Positions 1-5,940 of a stretch of 6,739 bases of DNA are shown here, piece by piece. The notes beneath the pieces are model-generated. The model was not told the DNA's origin. It saw only the letters and a list, made by a program, of their open reading frames with translations, and searched no databases. Position numbers and translations under genes: made by a program. Position 1 is the first letter of the stretch; each line of letters begins with the position of its first letter. Source of the DNA: an uncultured Litorilinea sp. (lineage in GTDB: Bacteria; Chloroflexota; Anaerolineae; Caldilineales; Caldilineaceae); NCBI GenBank assembly GCA_946885925.1, contig CAMPHP010000169.1, positions 1-6,739 on the forward strand. The letters run 5' to 3'.

Positions 1-1
1 G

Positions 2-280
2 GTGGCGGTAGATCTGAGTGGACGCCCTTATTGCGTCTTCAATGCGGAGTTTGCTTCGCCGCGTGTGGGTTCGCTGGGTACCGACTTGATCTTCCACTTG
101 TTTGAGACGCTGGCGATTCATGCACGAATGAATCTCCACGCCCAGGTGTTATATGGGCGCAATGACCATCATAAGGTGGAGGCGCTCTTTAAGGGGCTGG
201 CGCGCGCACTGGATGCCGCAACGCAGATTGATGCGCGGCGTCAAGATGTGCCAAGCACGAAGGGCACGTTAACGGCATGA
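2..280 (+). CDS. hisB: Imidazoleglycerol-phosphate dehydratase, C-terminal half (5' end outside window)
   Basis: HisB dehydrates imidazole glycerol phosphate to imidazole acetol phosphate in cytoplasmic histidine biosynthesis. Only 92 residues are visible, against about 195-200 for the usual bacterial monofunctional enzyme, so roughly the first half lies upstream of base 1. The fragment opens with the conserved DLSGRPY segment. It continues through [21 protein letters not shown] and carries the second metal-binding motif of the family, [10 protein letters not shown], with His56, His57 and Glu60 of the fragment as expected manganese ligands. It ends with the typical VPSTKGTL. The GTG at base 2 is an internal valine codon, not a start. 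The stop is TGA at 278-280. The rsmI start follows 49 bases later on the same strand, so co-transcription is possible. The partner gene hisC is in this window but on the other strand. Confidence 0.97.
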   Translation: MAVDLSGRPYCVFNAEFASPRVGSLGTDLIFHLFETLAIHARMNLHAQVLYGRNDHHKVEALFKGLARALDAATQIDARRQDVPSTKGTLTA

Positions 281-317
281 ATCCCATGCTAATGTGGCTT
301 CCAGGAAGGCGTATGAC

Positions 318-321
318 AGGA
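318..321 (+). promoter_or_regulatory. Ribosome binding site deciding the rsmI start
   Basis: AGGA sits eight bases before the GTG at 330. The alternative in-frame GTG at 294 has no purine-rich sequence at a suitable distance. Translation from 330 gives a protein beginning two residues before [12 protein letters not shown], a normal N-terminus for RsmI. Confidence 0.5.
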
Positions 322-329
322 TCATAAGT

Positions 330-1055
330 GTGGAGAAAACAACGGCTACGCTCTACTTAGTTGCAACCCCGATTGGCAATTTGGGGGATATGACGCTGCG
401 CGGCTTGGAAACGTTGCGTACAGTCGATTATATAGCCAGCGAAGACACGCGCAAGACGGGGCGGCTGCTCCAACATTTTGAGATTGACAAGCCGCAACTG
501 GCATTCCACGAGCACAATGAACAGCAGGCAACCGCGCGCGTGTTGGGATTATTGCAAAGTGGCAAGTCGGTAGCGCTTGTGACGAATGCAGGAACACCGG
601 GAATTTCTGATCCAGGCTTTACGCTGGTGCGTGCGGTCTTACAGGCAAATGCGCAAGGGGCAGAGATCGGTCTGACCATGATCCCTGGGCCAACGGGTCT
701 GGTGATGGCGCTGGTGCTGTCGGGGTTGCCCGTGCATAGCTTTACCTTTCGCGGCTTTCCGCCGCGCAAAAGCGGGCCGCGTAAACGCTTCTTAGCCGTT
801 GATCAAGAATCACCCCACACATTGATTTTCTATGAAAGTCCCTATCGTTTGGCGAGTTTCTTGCAGGATGCGCTGGAGGTCTATGGGGATCGTCCGGCAG
901 CGATTGCCAACGATTTAACCAAACTTTATGAGAAGGTAACGCGCGGGCGCTTGTCAACGCTTATTCCAGAGGTAGCAGACCGTACCCTTAAGGGTGAATA
1001 CATCGTCGTGATAGCTGGAAAAGATGTAGACATAACCTGGGAGGATACGGAATGA
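330..1055 (+). CDS. rsmI: 16S rRNA (cytidine(1402)-2'-O)-methyltransferase RsmI
   Basis: RsmI is an SAM-dependent methyltransferase of the tetrapyrrole-methylase fold that 2'-O-methylates C1402 in the decoding centre of 16S rRNA. Seen here: [18 protein letters not shown] (residues 8-25), the SEDTRKTG motif near residue 40, [10 protein letters not shown] (87-96) and MIPGPTG further on. The methylase fold ends with GEYIVVIAG from residue 222. I chose the GTG at 330 because AGGA at 318-321 lies eight bases upstream. A GTG at 294 in the same frame would add 12 residues but has no ribosome binding site. The protein is about 241 residues, while E. coli RsmI has 286, so the usual C-terminal extension of about 50 residues is absent. 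Residues 85-86 are Thr-Asn where Ser-Asp is common in the family. The stop overlaps the next start (ATGA). Confidence 0.95.
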   Translation: MEKTTATLYLVATPIGNLGDMTLRGLETLRTVDYIASEDTRKTGRLLQHFEIDKPQLAFHEHNEQQATARVLGLLQSGKSVALVTNAGTPGISDPGFTLVRAVLQANAQGAEIGLTMIPGPTGLVMALVLSGLPVHSFTFRGFPPRKSGPRKRFLAVDQESPHTLIFYESPYRLASFLQDALEVYGDRPAAIANDLTKLYEKVTRGRLSTLIPEVADRTLKGEYIVVIAGKDVDITWEDTE

Positions 1056-1969
1056 TAGCGTTTGTCCTAAGTGGTGCTGGTGCGCGCGGGCCATTGCAAG
1101 TTGGAGCCTTGCAAGCATTGTTGGAAGCGGAGATTATGCCCGACTTTCTAGTGGGTACGTCGGCGGGGGCGATCAATTGCGCGTATGTAGCGGCACGCGG
1201 ATTGACTCCCGAAGCCCTTGCAGGGATGCAGGCGCAATGGAAACAGGCATCCTTTAATACGATTTATCCAGGGGGCCTGTTAGGTGCAGCATGGCGGCTG
1301 ATCCGCAAGCGTTCGAGCCTTTATCCTAACGATGGAATGCGCCGCTTGATTCAGGACGGGCTTCCCGATAAGGTGAGGACTTTTCGTGATTTGCAACTGC
1401 CGCTGTATGTGACCTCGGTTGACATTATGAGCGGTCGCCTCTTTCTTTTTGGTGAAGACCCGCGCGCTCCGGTCGTAGATGCCGTACTTGCAAGTTCAGC
1501 CATCCCTGCCATTCATCCTCCGGTTGATTATCATGGGCTGCAATTGGTGGACGGTGGCGTGTTGGCAAATGTGGCGGCGAGCGTAGCGATGGACAAGGGG
1601 GCAACGCAGATCTATGCACTCAATGCGAGTAGTGTGAGGGAAGAAGAAGGTCCGATTCAAGGCGTTGTCGAGGTGCTGAGTGAGACGCTTAGTACCATGA
1701 TGGGCCAGTCGTTATTGGAAGATATTGCCCGCGCCGAACTAGAGACGACAATTGATCTCCATCACGTCCGGCTGCGTCCGGATGAGCCTTTGAATTTTGG
1801 TGACTTTAGTAGAGCAGACAAACTGGCTTTGGAAGGCTACACAACGATGAAAGCCTATCTCGAAGCGCCGCGTCCCCATATCGTTGCCCCACGCGCACCA
1901 CGACAGCTTGACCTGAGTGAGATTGTGCCCGGGGTGCGCCAATTTATGCCTTCCTACTGGCTGCGTTAG
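1052..1969 (+). CDS. Patatin-like phospholipase (RssA-type serine hydrolase)
   Basis: This is a 305-residue patatin-domain lipid acyl hydrolase using a Ser-Asp dyad. The oxyanion-hole loop is SGAGARG (residues 7-13), the nucleophile elbow is GTSAG (35-39, Ser37), and the catalytic aspartate is Asp167 in [16 protein letters not shown] upstream of the DGG motif is also typical of bacterial members related to E. coli RssA. No signal peptide or membrane helix is visible, so it is probably cytoplasmic or peripheral on the membrane. The natural substrate cannot be read from the sequence. The start is secure: GGGAGG at 1039-1044 lies seven bases before ATG. The start codon overlaps the rsmI stop by four bases, suggesting translational coupling. 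The C-terminal 30 residues, rich in Pro and Arg, lie outside the recognisable catalytic core. Confidence 0.93.
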   Translation: MIAFVLSGAGARGPLQVGALQALLEAEIMPDFLVGTSAGAINCAYVAARGLTPEALAGMQAQWKQASFNTIYPGGLLGAAWRLIRKRSSLYPNDGMRRLIQDGLPDKVRTFRDLQLPLYVTSVDIMSGRLFLFGEDPRAPVVDAVLASSAIPAIHPPVDYHGLQLVDGGVLANVAASVAMDKGATQIYALNASSVREEEGPIQGVVEVLSETLSTMMGQSLLEDIARAELETTIDLHHVRLRPDEPLNFGDFSRADKLALEGYTTMKAYLEAPRPHIVAPRAPRQLDLSEIVPGVRQFMPSYWLR

Positions 1970-1972
1970 AAT

Positions 1973-1993
1973 ATAGGACACCGCCTATTGTCC
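1973..1993 (+). other. Weak overlapping inverted repeats after the lipase gene
   Basis: Just after the lipase stop, ATAGG (1973-1977) can pair with CCTAT (1984-1988). Alternatively GGACA (1976-1980) can pair with TGTCC (1989-1993). The two pairings exclude each other. Both stems are only five base pairs, and no T-run follows, so this is not a convincing intrinsic terminator. Read-through from the lipase gene into the transporter gene cannot be excluded. Confidence 0.25.
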
Positions 1994-1997
1994 CTCC

Positions 1998-2028
1998 AAC
2001 TGTCTCTATTAACTGTCTCTATCAACTG
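1998..2028 (+). repeat. Tandem 13-bp repeat, 2.4 copies
   Basis: The unit AACTGTCTCTAT followed by T or C occurs at 1998-2010 and 2011-2023. A third partial copy, AACTG, is at 2024-2028. The two full units differ only in their last base. The repeat lies between the lipase and transporter genes and runs directly into a palindrome. It could be a paired regulator-binding site or simple slippage; nothing in the sequence decides. Confidence 0.8.
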
Positions 2029-2043
2029 ACTAGCTAGTTAGCT
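2029..2043 (+). promoter_or_regulatory. Nested palindromes before the transporter gene (possible operator)
   Basis: ACTAGCTAGT at 2029-2038 is a perfect 10-bp palindrome. It overlaps a second inverted repeat, AGCTA-GT-TAGCT, at 2032-2043. Together with the 13-bp tandem repeat directly before it, this forms a compact symmetric block ending about ten bases upstream of the ATG at 2053. Position and symmetry are those of an operator or a short leader-RNA structure, but no regulator gene lies nearby and the function is inference. Confidence 0.4.
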
Positions 2044-2052
2044 TGCTATCTC

Positions 2053-3300
2053 ATGACCTTACAAGCGCATGAAACAAGTACCACCCGCCACCGAGGCTTA
2101 TCCGGAGGCTGGTTGGTGACCGTTGTTGGTAGTTGTGTCGGTCTCGCCATTATGGGTGATTCGTTGATGTACAGCATCCTGCCCCTGGCTGCTCCCGGTT
2201 TAGGAATTCCCTTGCCGTTGGTGGGTGTGCTCCTCAGTGCCAATCGCCTGGTGCGCCTGTTATCCAATGCGTGGGCAAGCGGTATCTTTGAGCGCATGGG
2301 GCCGCGCACGCCCTTTATCGGCTCGGTTGTAATCGGCATAATTGCTACGCTCCTTTATGGGATTCCTCAGGGCTTTGTCCTTTTTCTGATTGCGCGCCTG
2401 TTGTGGGGAATTGCCTGGTCGGGATTGCGACAAGGGGGATACCAGGCGATTTGGACAGGCGAACCATCGCAAAAGGGGCGGCTTACCGGCTTGTTGTGGG
2501 GATTGGTGCGGTTAGGCAGCGCGATTGGCGTGCTGGCGGGTGGAATCCTCTATGATCGCTATGGTTATCAGGCTGCGATTATCTTTGTGATGGTTGCCGC
2601 AGTTGCTGCGCTGCCACTGGCACTTCTCTTTCGCTGGTCTGCCGTTCATCTACCCCCGCCCAAGAGTGAGGCAAAATCATTCGCCAGTGAGCACAGTTCG
2701 GATGGCGGCTGGCGTGCGGCGTGGACACTGCCTGTACAGCGCTGGCTGATCGTGGCAGGGTTTTTCCAGTATTTGCTCAGTGGTGTGGTGGTTTCTACGA
2801 CAGCAGTATTTTTGGCTGAGCGCATGGGTGCAGATGCGGAGTGGGTCTGGCTGGGGATTGGGATTGCCACACTGACAGGAATGATGCACGGGGTGCGCTG
2901 GATTACTGACTTGTCGCTTGGCCCGGCAGTCGGCGCGCTCTCCGATAAGATCGGTCAATCGACTACGGCGGCAATGGTCACCACTGTGTTGGTCTTAGGG
3001 CTGATCGGTGCATTAATGCTTCCGCCTAGTTTAGCGATCCTGTGTCTCTTTATTGTACTGCTTGCCGATGGCGCGTTGCATATTGTGATGAGTGCTGCGG
3101 CGAGTGGCGTCGCGCTCACGACCTCGCGCCCCCATGCCTTTGTAGGAGTCTTTACCACGACGACCGATGCAGGTTCTGCCTTGGGACCGCTGATGGCCTA
3201 TTCATTGGTAACTGCGGTTGGCCTTTCGTGGGTCTATGGGGCGTTGGGTGTGCTGTTGTTGGGGACAGTTTTCCAGTATTGGCGGTTGGCGCGGGCGTAG
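2053..3300 (+). CDS. Major facilitator superfamily transporter
   Basis: This is a 415-residue inner-membrane secondary transporter with about twelve predicted helices in two halves, split by a hydrophilic Pro/Ser/Lys-rich loop (residues about 198-228). The cytoplasmic loop between helices 2 and 3 carries a motif-A-like GIFERMGPR (77-85), and the second half has its counterpart GALSDKIGQ (294-302). A motif-C-like, glycine-rich helix 5 is seen at 155-170, ending in YDRYGY. An acidic Asp36 (GDSLMY) lies in helix 1. The substrate is unknown; drug, sugar-phosphate or metabolite export would all fit. The ATG at 2053 has no ribosome binding site, but it gives a positively charged cytoplasmic leader (TRHR) before helix 1, as expected. 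An in-frame GTG at 2116 has GGAGG seven bases upstream and is the alternative start. A repeat cluster lies just upstream. Confidence 0.93.
   Translation: MTLQAHETSTTRHRGLSGGWLVTVVGSCVGLAIMGDSLMYSILPLAAPGLGIPLPLVGVLLSANRLVRLLSNAWASGIFERMGPRTPFIGSVVIGIIATLLYGIPQGFVLFLIARLLWGIAWSGLRQGGYQAIWTGEPSQKGRLTGLLWGLVRLGSAIGVLAGGILYDRYGYQAAIIFVMVAAVAALPLALLFRWSAVHLPPPKSEAKSFASEHSSDGGWRAAWTLPVQRWLIVAGFFQYLLSGVVVSTTAVFLAERMGADAEWVWLGIGIATLTGMMHGVRWITDLSLGPAVGALSDKIGQSTTAAMVTTVLVLGLIGALMLPPSLAILCLFIVLLADGALHIVMSAAASGVALTTSRPHAFVGVFTTTTDAGSALGPLMAYSLVTAVGLSWVYGALGVLLLGTVFQYWRLARA
2104..2108 (+). promoter_or_regulatory. Internal Shine-Dalgarno-like GGAGG favouring an alternative transporter start
   Basis: GGAGG lies seven bases before an in-frame GTG at 2116, whereas the ATG at 2053 has no such site. 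Starting at 2116 would remove 21 residues and begin the protein at the edge of membrane helix 1. This may be chance, since the bases also encode Gly-Gly in the longer protein. Confidence 0.3.
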
Positions 3301-3321
3301 GCGGAGCCACCCATGTCCACC

Positions 3322-3368
3322 GCCAGCTTGGCAACGTCTGTCCCCTTTACACTATCTGCCAAGCTGGC
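3322..3368. terminator. Perfect 12-bp inverted repeat between convergent genes (possible bidirectional terminator)
   Basis: GCCAGCTTGGCA (3322-3333) and its exact reverse complement TGCCAAGCTGGC (3357-3368) are separated by 23 bases. They lie where the transporter (+) and amidohydrolase (-) genes converge. The right arm lies inside the last codons of the amidohydrolase. Each arm is itself a small hairpin (GCCA, three bases, TGGC), so a two-hairpin or cruciform form is possible. Neither strand has a T-run after the stem, so it is not a standard intrinsic terminator. Transcription blocking or protection of RNA 3' ends from this position is inference. Confidence 0.5.
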
Positions 3369-4704
3369 TCGACCCGCCACTCATCAATTGTCTTGCCACA
3401 GCCTGTTTCTCTTCCATGCGAAATAGAGACCAGGCATTTCTCCACATCAGCGGTTCAACCAGATCTAACGCCTCCCCTTCGGTAAGCCATTCCTCTGCCA
3501 CTAGCTGGCTCAACGCTTGAGACAAACCATAGCGCGCGATTTCGGCATGACCGACTATTGTCTCTACGCTATAGTAGTCGCCGCCAAAGGTGAGAAGCTT
3601 ATTCCACGGGACGGCAGCGAGAAATTCTTTAACAAAACGGAGTGTTGCCAGCGGATTAATGATCCATGACCAACATAGGTCAACATAGACATTAGGATAC
3701 TGTTTGGCGACCGCGATCATCTCATCCTGGTAGGGATAGGCAATGTGCATCAGAACGAAATTTGTATCCGGATAGTCCTGGAGAACCGTACAGAGATCGG
3801 GTAGATTCATGCTGACGCGCGCCAGAGGCATGCGCCAGGTGCCTGCGTAATAGCCAGTGTGCAGCTTGACAGGCAGTTGATACTCAGTTGCCTTGTCAAC
3901 ACAATAGCGCCACAGATGGTCTTGCAACGCTTTTAACTCTGCCGCATTGAGCGCGTTCTCGTCAGCGATGTATCGCGTAAATAGACGCTCTGCTTCTGCT
4001 GTCGGTACGGCTGCATAATCGAGGCGGCGACTATAGGCACTCGCATTCTTGATGGCAACTGCTTGGTGACCGTACTGCTCAAAATACCAATGGATTGCAT
4101 CGTAACAGCCCTGCAAGCTCGTCACCGGCAGTCCAGTTTCGCGCCGCAGCCGGGGCAGATTGAGATCACTACTCAGTGGCGCTGTATTGATGTCCTGGTA
4201 AAGCAGTTCGGGGTACTCTGTCTTGCAGAAGGTATGCTCCAGCGACTGCACCTGGCAGAGGCTGATATTGGCGCACTCCCGGATGATATGTTGGTAAAAC
4301 CCTTTGCGGACGCCATGGCGCATCTGCTGAGTAATCTGCTCAACTGTGTTGGCCGCGATGTCCTCGACATTAAATAAGCGTTGCACGGTCAACAGGACAG
4401 CACGCCCATAGCCTGTATGGCGTATGCGAGGCCAATAGGGTGCAAATAACTCCCATTTTTCCTGTGGAGAGAGTTCCATTGAGAAGAAGCTGTGTGAGGC
4501 ATCCGGCTCCATACCGGCAACAGCCAAATCATCGCGGGTATAGTGATGGAATAGGTAGGCCCAGTCATCACAGGGCAGAAATGGATCGTCGGGGTGCGGT
4601 CCGGCGATACGTCTGGATTCTTCAATCAAGTGCTCATGAGTATCAATGAACGGCGTTGCCCAGATCTTTTCTCCAATTGCGGATGAATGGGTCATCATCG
4701 TCAT
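3352..4704 (-). CDS. Metal-dependent amidohydrolase family protein (TIM barrel)
   Basis: This is a 450-residue cytoplasmic enzyme of the amidohydrolase superfamily (amidohydrolase_2-like, with some resemblance to uronate isomerases and the FluG N-terminal domain). Expected metal ligands are all present: His23 and His25 in DTHEHL after barrel strand 1, His282 in VKLHTGYY, His320 in LMHIAYPYQDE, and Asp376 in FGGDYY. Lys219 (AIKNAS) could serve as a bridging or catalytic lysine, but this is uncertain. The substrate is not known; hydrolysis, decarboxylation or isomerisation of a small molecule are all possible. I chose ATG at 4704 because AAGGAG (4713-4718) lies eight bases away. A TTG six bases further upstream would be too close to that site. 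The gene follows hisC on the same strand after 89 bases. Its last codons form one arm of an inverted repeat. Confidence 0.87.
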   Translation of the reverse strand: MTMMTHSSAIGEKIWATPFIDTHEHLIEESRRIAGPHPDDPFLPCDDWAYLFHHYTRDDLAVAGMEPDASHSFFSMELSPQEKWELFAPYWPRIRHTGYGRAVLLTVQRLFNVEDIAANTVEQITQQMRHGVRKGFYQHIIRECANISLCQVQSLEHTFCKTEYPELLYQDINTAPLSSDLNLPRLRRETGLPVTSLQGCYDAIHWYFEQYGHQAVAIKNASAYSRRLDYAAVPTAEAERLFTRYIADENALNAAELKALQDHLWRYCVDKATEYQLPVKLHTGYYAGTWRMPLARVSMNLPDLCTVLQDYPDTNFVLMHIAYPYQDEMIAVAKQYPNVYVDLCWSWIINPLATLRFVKEFLAAVPWNKLLTFGGDYYSVETIVGHAEIARYGLSQALSQLVAEEWLTEGEALDLVEPLMWRNAWSLFRMEEKQAVARQLMSGGSSQLGR

Positions 4705-4706
4705 TA

Positions 4707-4793
4707 TCAAGGCTCCTTTAGGTGGTTTCCATATTTGCGTAGATGCGCGAGCAAGTCCCCCAAAATATCCTGTGCAATATAGTGTGCGCCAAG
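4707..4793 (-). other. hisC-amidohydrolase gap: in-frame open stretch after the hisC stop
   Basis: Directly after the TAA of hisC, the same frame stays open for 28 codons and stops at TGA 4707-4709, two bases before the amidohydrolase ATG. The translation is protein-like, with an amphipathic, helix-forming core, IAQDILGDLLAHLRKYG, followed by NHLKEP. It has no ATG or GTG start; an in-frame TTG is at 4761-4763. It could be a former C-terminus of hisC or of another gene, a read-through tail, or chance. A weak promoter-like pair (TTGGCG and GATATT, 17 bases apart) lies in the same stretch but is not convincing. Confidence 0.3.
4713..4718 (-). promoter_or_regulatory. Ribosome binding site of the amidohydrolase gene
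   Basis: On the minus strand AAGGAG lies eight bases before the ATG at 4704. This decides the start against the in-frame TTG at 4710, which would leave a two-base spacing. Confidence 0.75.
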
Positions 4794-5897
4794 TTAGGTT
4801 GGGATGGTGGCAAAATACTCGGCCAGACCGTTGACCACTAAGTCATTTTCTTCTGCTGTGCCTATGCTAATGCGTAGGTAGTCCTGATACCCCGCATACA
4901 TTCCCATATCGGCAACCAGGACGTTCTGCTGGCTGCGTAGATAGTCGTGCGCGTCCTTGCCTGACCGTCCCAGGTGGACAAAGAGGAAATTGGTGCCGCT
5001 GGGGTAAACGGTGACGCCAGGTAGTTGGGCGAGTGCGGATGCCATGCGTTCACGTTCGGAGACGAGCGTCGCGATCAAAGGCTGGAAGCGCTCCATATGT
5101 TCTAGGGCGACGATGGCTGCGGTTTCGCTAAAGGTGCTCATGGTAAAGACATTGACCAGCTTTTGCATTTGGGTCGCTACTTCGGGCGAAGCCAGTGCAT
5201 AGCCAACGCGCACCCCTGCCAGCGCAAAAGCTTTGCTCAGGGTATGAACCAGAACCACGTTGTCTGCTTCTGCGAGCAGCGGGCGGAGGTCTTGGGTGGT
5301 AAACTCGGCGTAGGCTTCATCGATCAGGACAAAAGCATTGCTTTGCGTGACAATCTGGCTCAGGCGCTCATAGGGATAGATTGTGCCAGTGGGGTTGTTG
5401 GGCGCGCAGATGACAATCAGTTTGGCTTCATGGCGGGCAACTTCTTCGAGAATGGCTTCAACGGGAAGGGCAAAGCCGTTGGCGGGATCGAGTGCTACTT
5501 CATGAACGGCAGCACCGGCAAGGCGCGCCTGCGAGGCATAGCCGCCAAAGGTGGGGGAGAGGGTCACGAGATGGTCGCCAGTATGGAGGATTGACGAGAC
5601 AACCACGCGCAAGATGTCGCTGGAGCCATTGCCAACGATGATTTGGTCGTTGCCCAGACCCGTGAACTTTGTCAGAGCCTCGATCACAGGATAGGCGCGG
5701 AAACCGAGTGGATAGCGCGACCACTGAAGTTTGGAGAGACGTGCCAGGACTTCCTCTTTTAAGTCGGCAGGGAAGTCGAACGGATTCTCATTCCATTGCA
5801 GCCGGTAGAGATCTGGATTGACCTGGTGGACACCGATGGCGGGCTGCTGGCGAACCTCTGCACGGATATAGTCAAGACCGGAACGAGTATGGGGCAT
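4794..5897 (-). CDS. hisC: Histidinol-phosphate aminotransferase
   Basis: HisC is a fold-type I pyridoxal-phosphate enzyme that transfers the amino group of glutamate to imidazole acetol phosphate, giving histidinol phosphate in cytoplasmic histidine biosynthesis. The 367 residues are normal for the family. Visible motifs are NENPF (36-40), the cofactor-phosphate loop GNGSSD (89-94), PNNPTG (166-171), IDEAY with the cofactor-ring Asp193 (192-196), the Schiff-base Lys222 in HTLSKAFALAGVRVGY, and Arg342 in RISIGT for substrate carboxylate binding. I chose the ATG at 5897 because GGGAGG (5906-5911) lies eight bases upstream and the protein then starts normally. The frame is open much further upstream, but only through the antisense of the neighbour's Ser/Arg repeat. 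It follows the upstream gene by 43 bases. Related aromatic or phenylalanine aminotransferase activity cannot be excluded, but HisC is the best call. Confidence 0.96.
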   Translation of the reverse strand: MPHTRSGLDYIRAEVRQQPAIGVHQVNPDLYRLQWNENPFDFPADLKEEVLARLSKLQWSRYPLGFRAYPVIEALTKFTGLGNDQIIVGNGSSDILRVVVSSILHTGDHLVTLSPTFGGYASQARLAGAAVHEVALDPANGFALPVEAILEEVARHEAKLIVICAPNNPTGTIYPYERLSQIVTQSNAFVLIDEAYAEFTTQDLRPLLAEADNVVLVHTLSKAFALAGVRVGYALASPEVATQMQKLVNVFTMSTFSETAAIVALEHMERFQPLIATLVSERERMASALAQLPGVTVYPSGTNFLFVHLGRSGKDAHDYLRSQQNVLVADMGMYAGYQDYLRISIGTAEENDLVVNGLAEYFATIPT

Positions 5898-5905
5898 ACC
5901 GTCTG

Positions 5906-5911
5906 CCTCCC
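5906..5911 (-). promoter_or_regulatory. Ribosome binding site deciding the hisC start
   Basis: On the minus strand GGGAGG lies eight bases before the ATG at 5897. An ATG at 5911-5913 overlaps this site but is out of frame. The strong site rules out the long N-terminal extension that the open frame would allow. Confidence 0.8.
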
Positions 5912-5940
5912 ATGAATTCCTAAAAAATGTGTCTGATGAT

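Noticed and set aside
313..327. A four-codon open frame (ATG ACA GGA TCA TAA) before rsmI as a leader peptide
   Set aside because: It is too short, has only a poorly spaced AGGAAGG upstream, and has no attenuator-like structure around it.
3042..3520. Plus-strand open frames spanning the end of the transporter gene and the convergent gap
   Set aside because: They are Cys/Trp/Arg-rich, out-of-frame readings of the transporter gene running into the antisense of the amidohydrolase. They match no domain.
4063..4377. A 104-residue plus-strand open frame within the amidohydrolase gene
   Set aside because: It is fully antisense to a well-supported gene with intact catalytic motifs. There is no recognisable domain and no sign of independent expression.
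4764..4792. A sigma-70-like promoter for the amidohydrolase (TTGGCG and GATATT, 17-base spacing)
   Set aside because: Each box matches only four of six consensus bases, which is expected by chance in this much sequence.
5898..5940. A terminator between the Ser/Arg-tailed gene and hisC, suggested by a run of six T on the minus strand
   Set aside because: No stem precedes the T-run, so the gap looks like a simple within-operon spacer.
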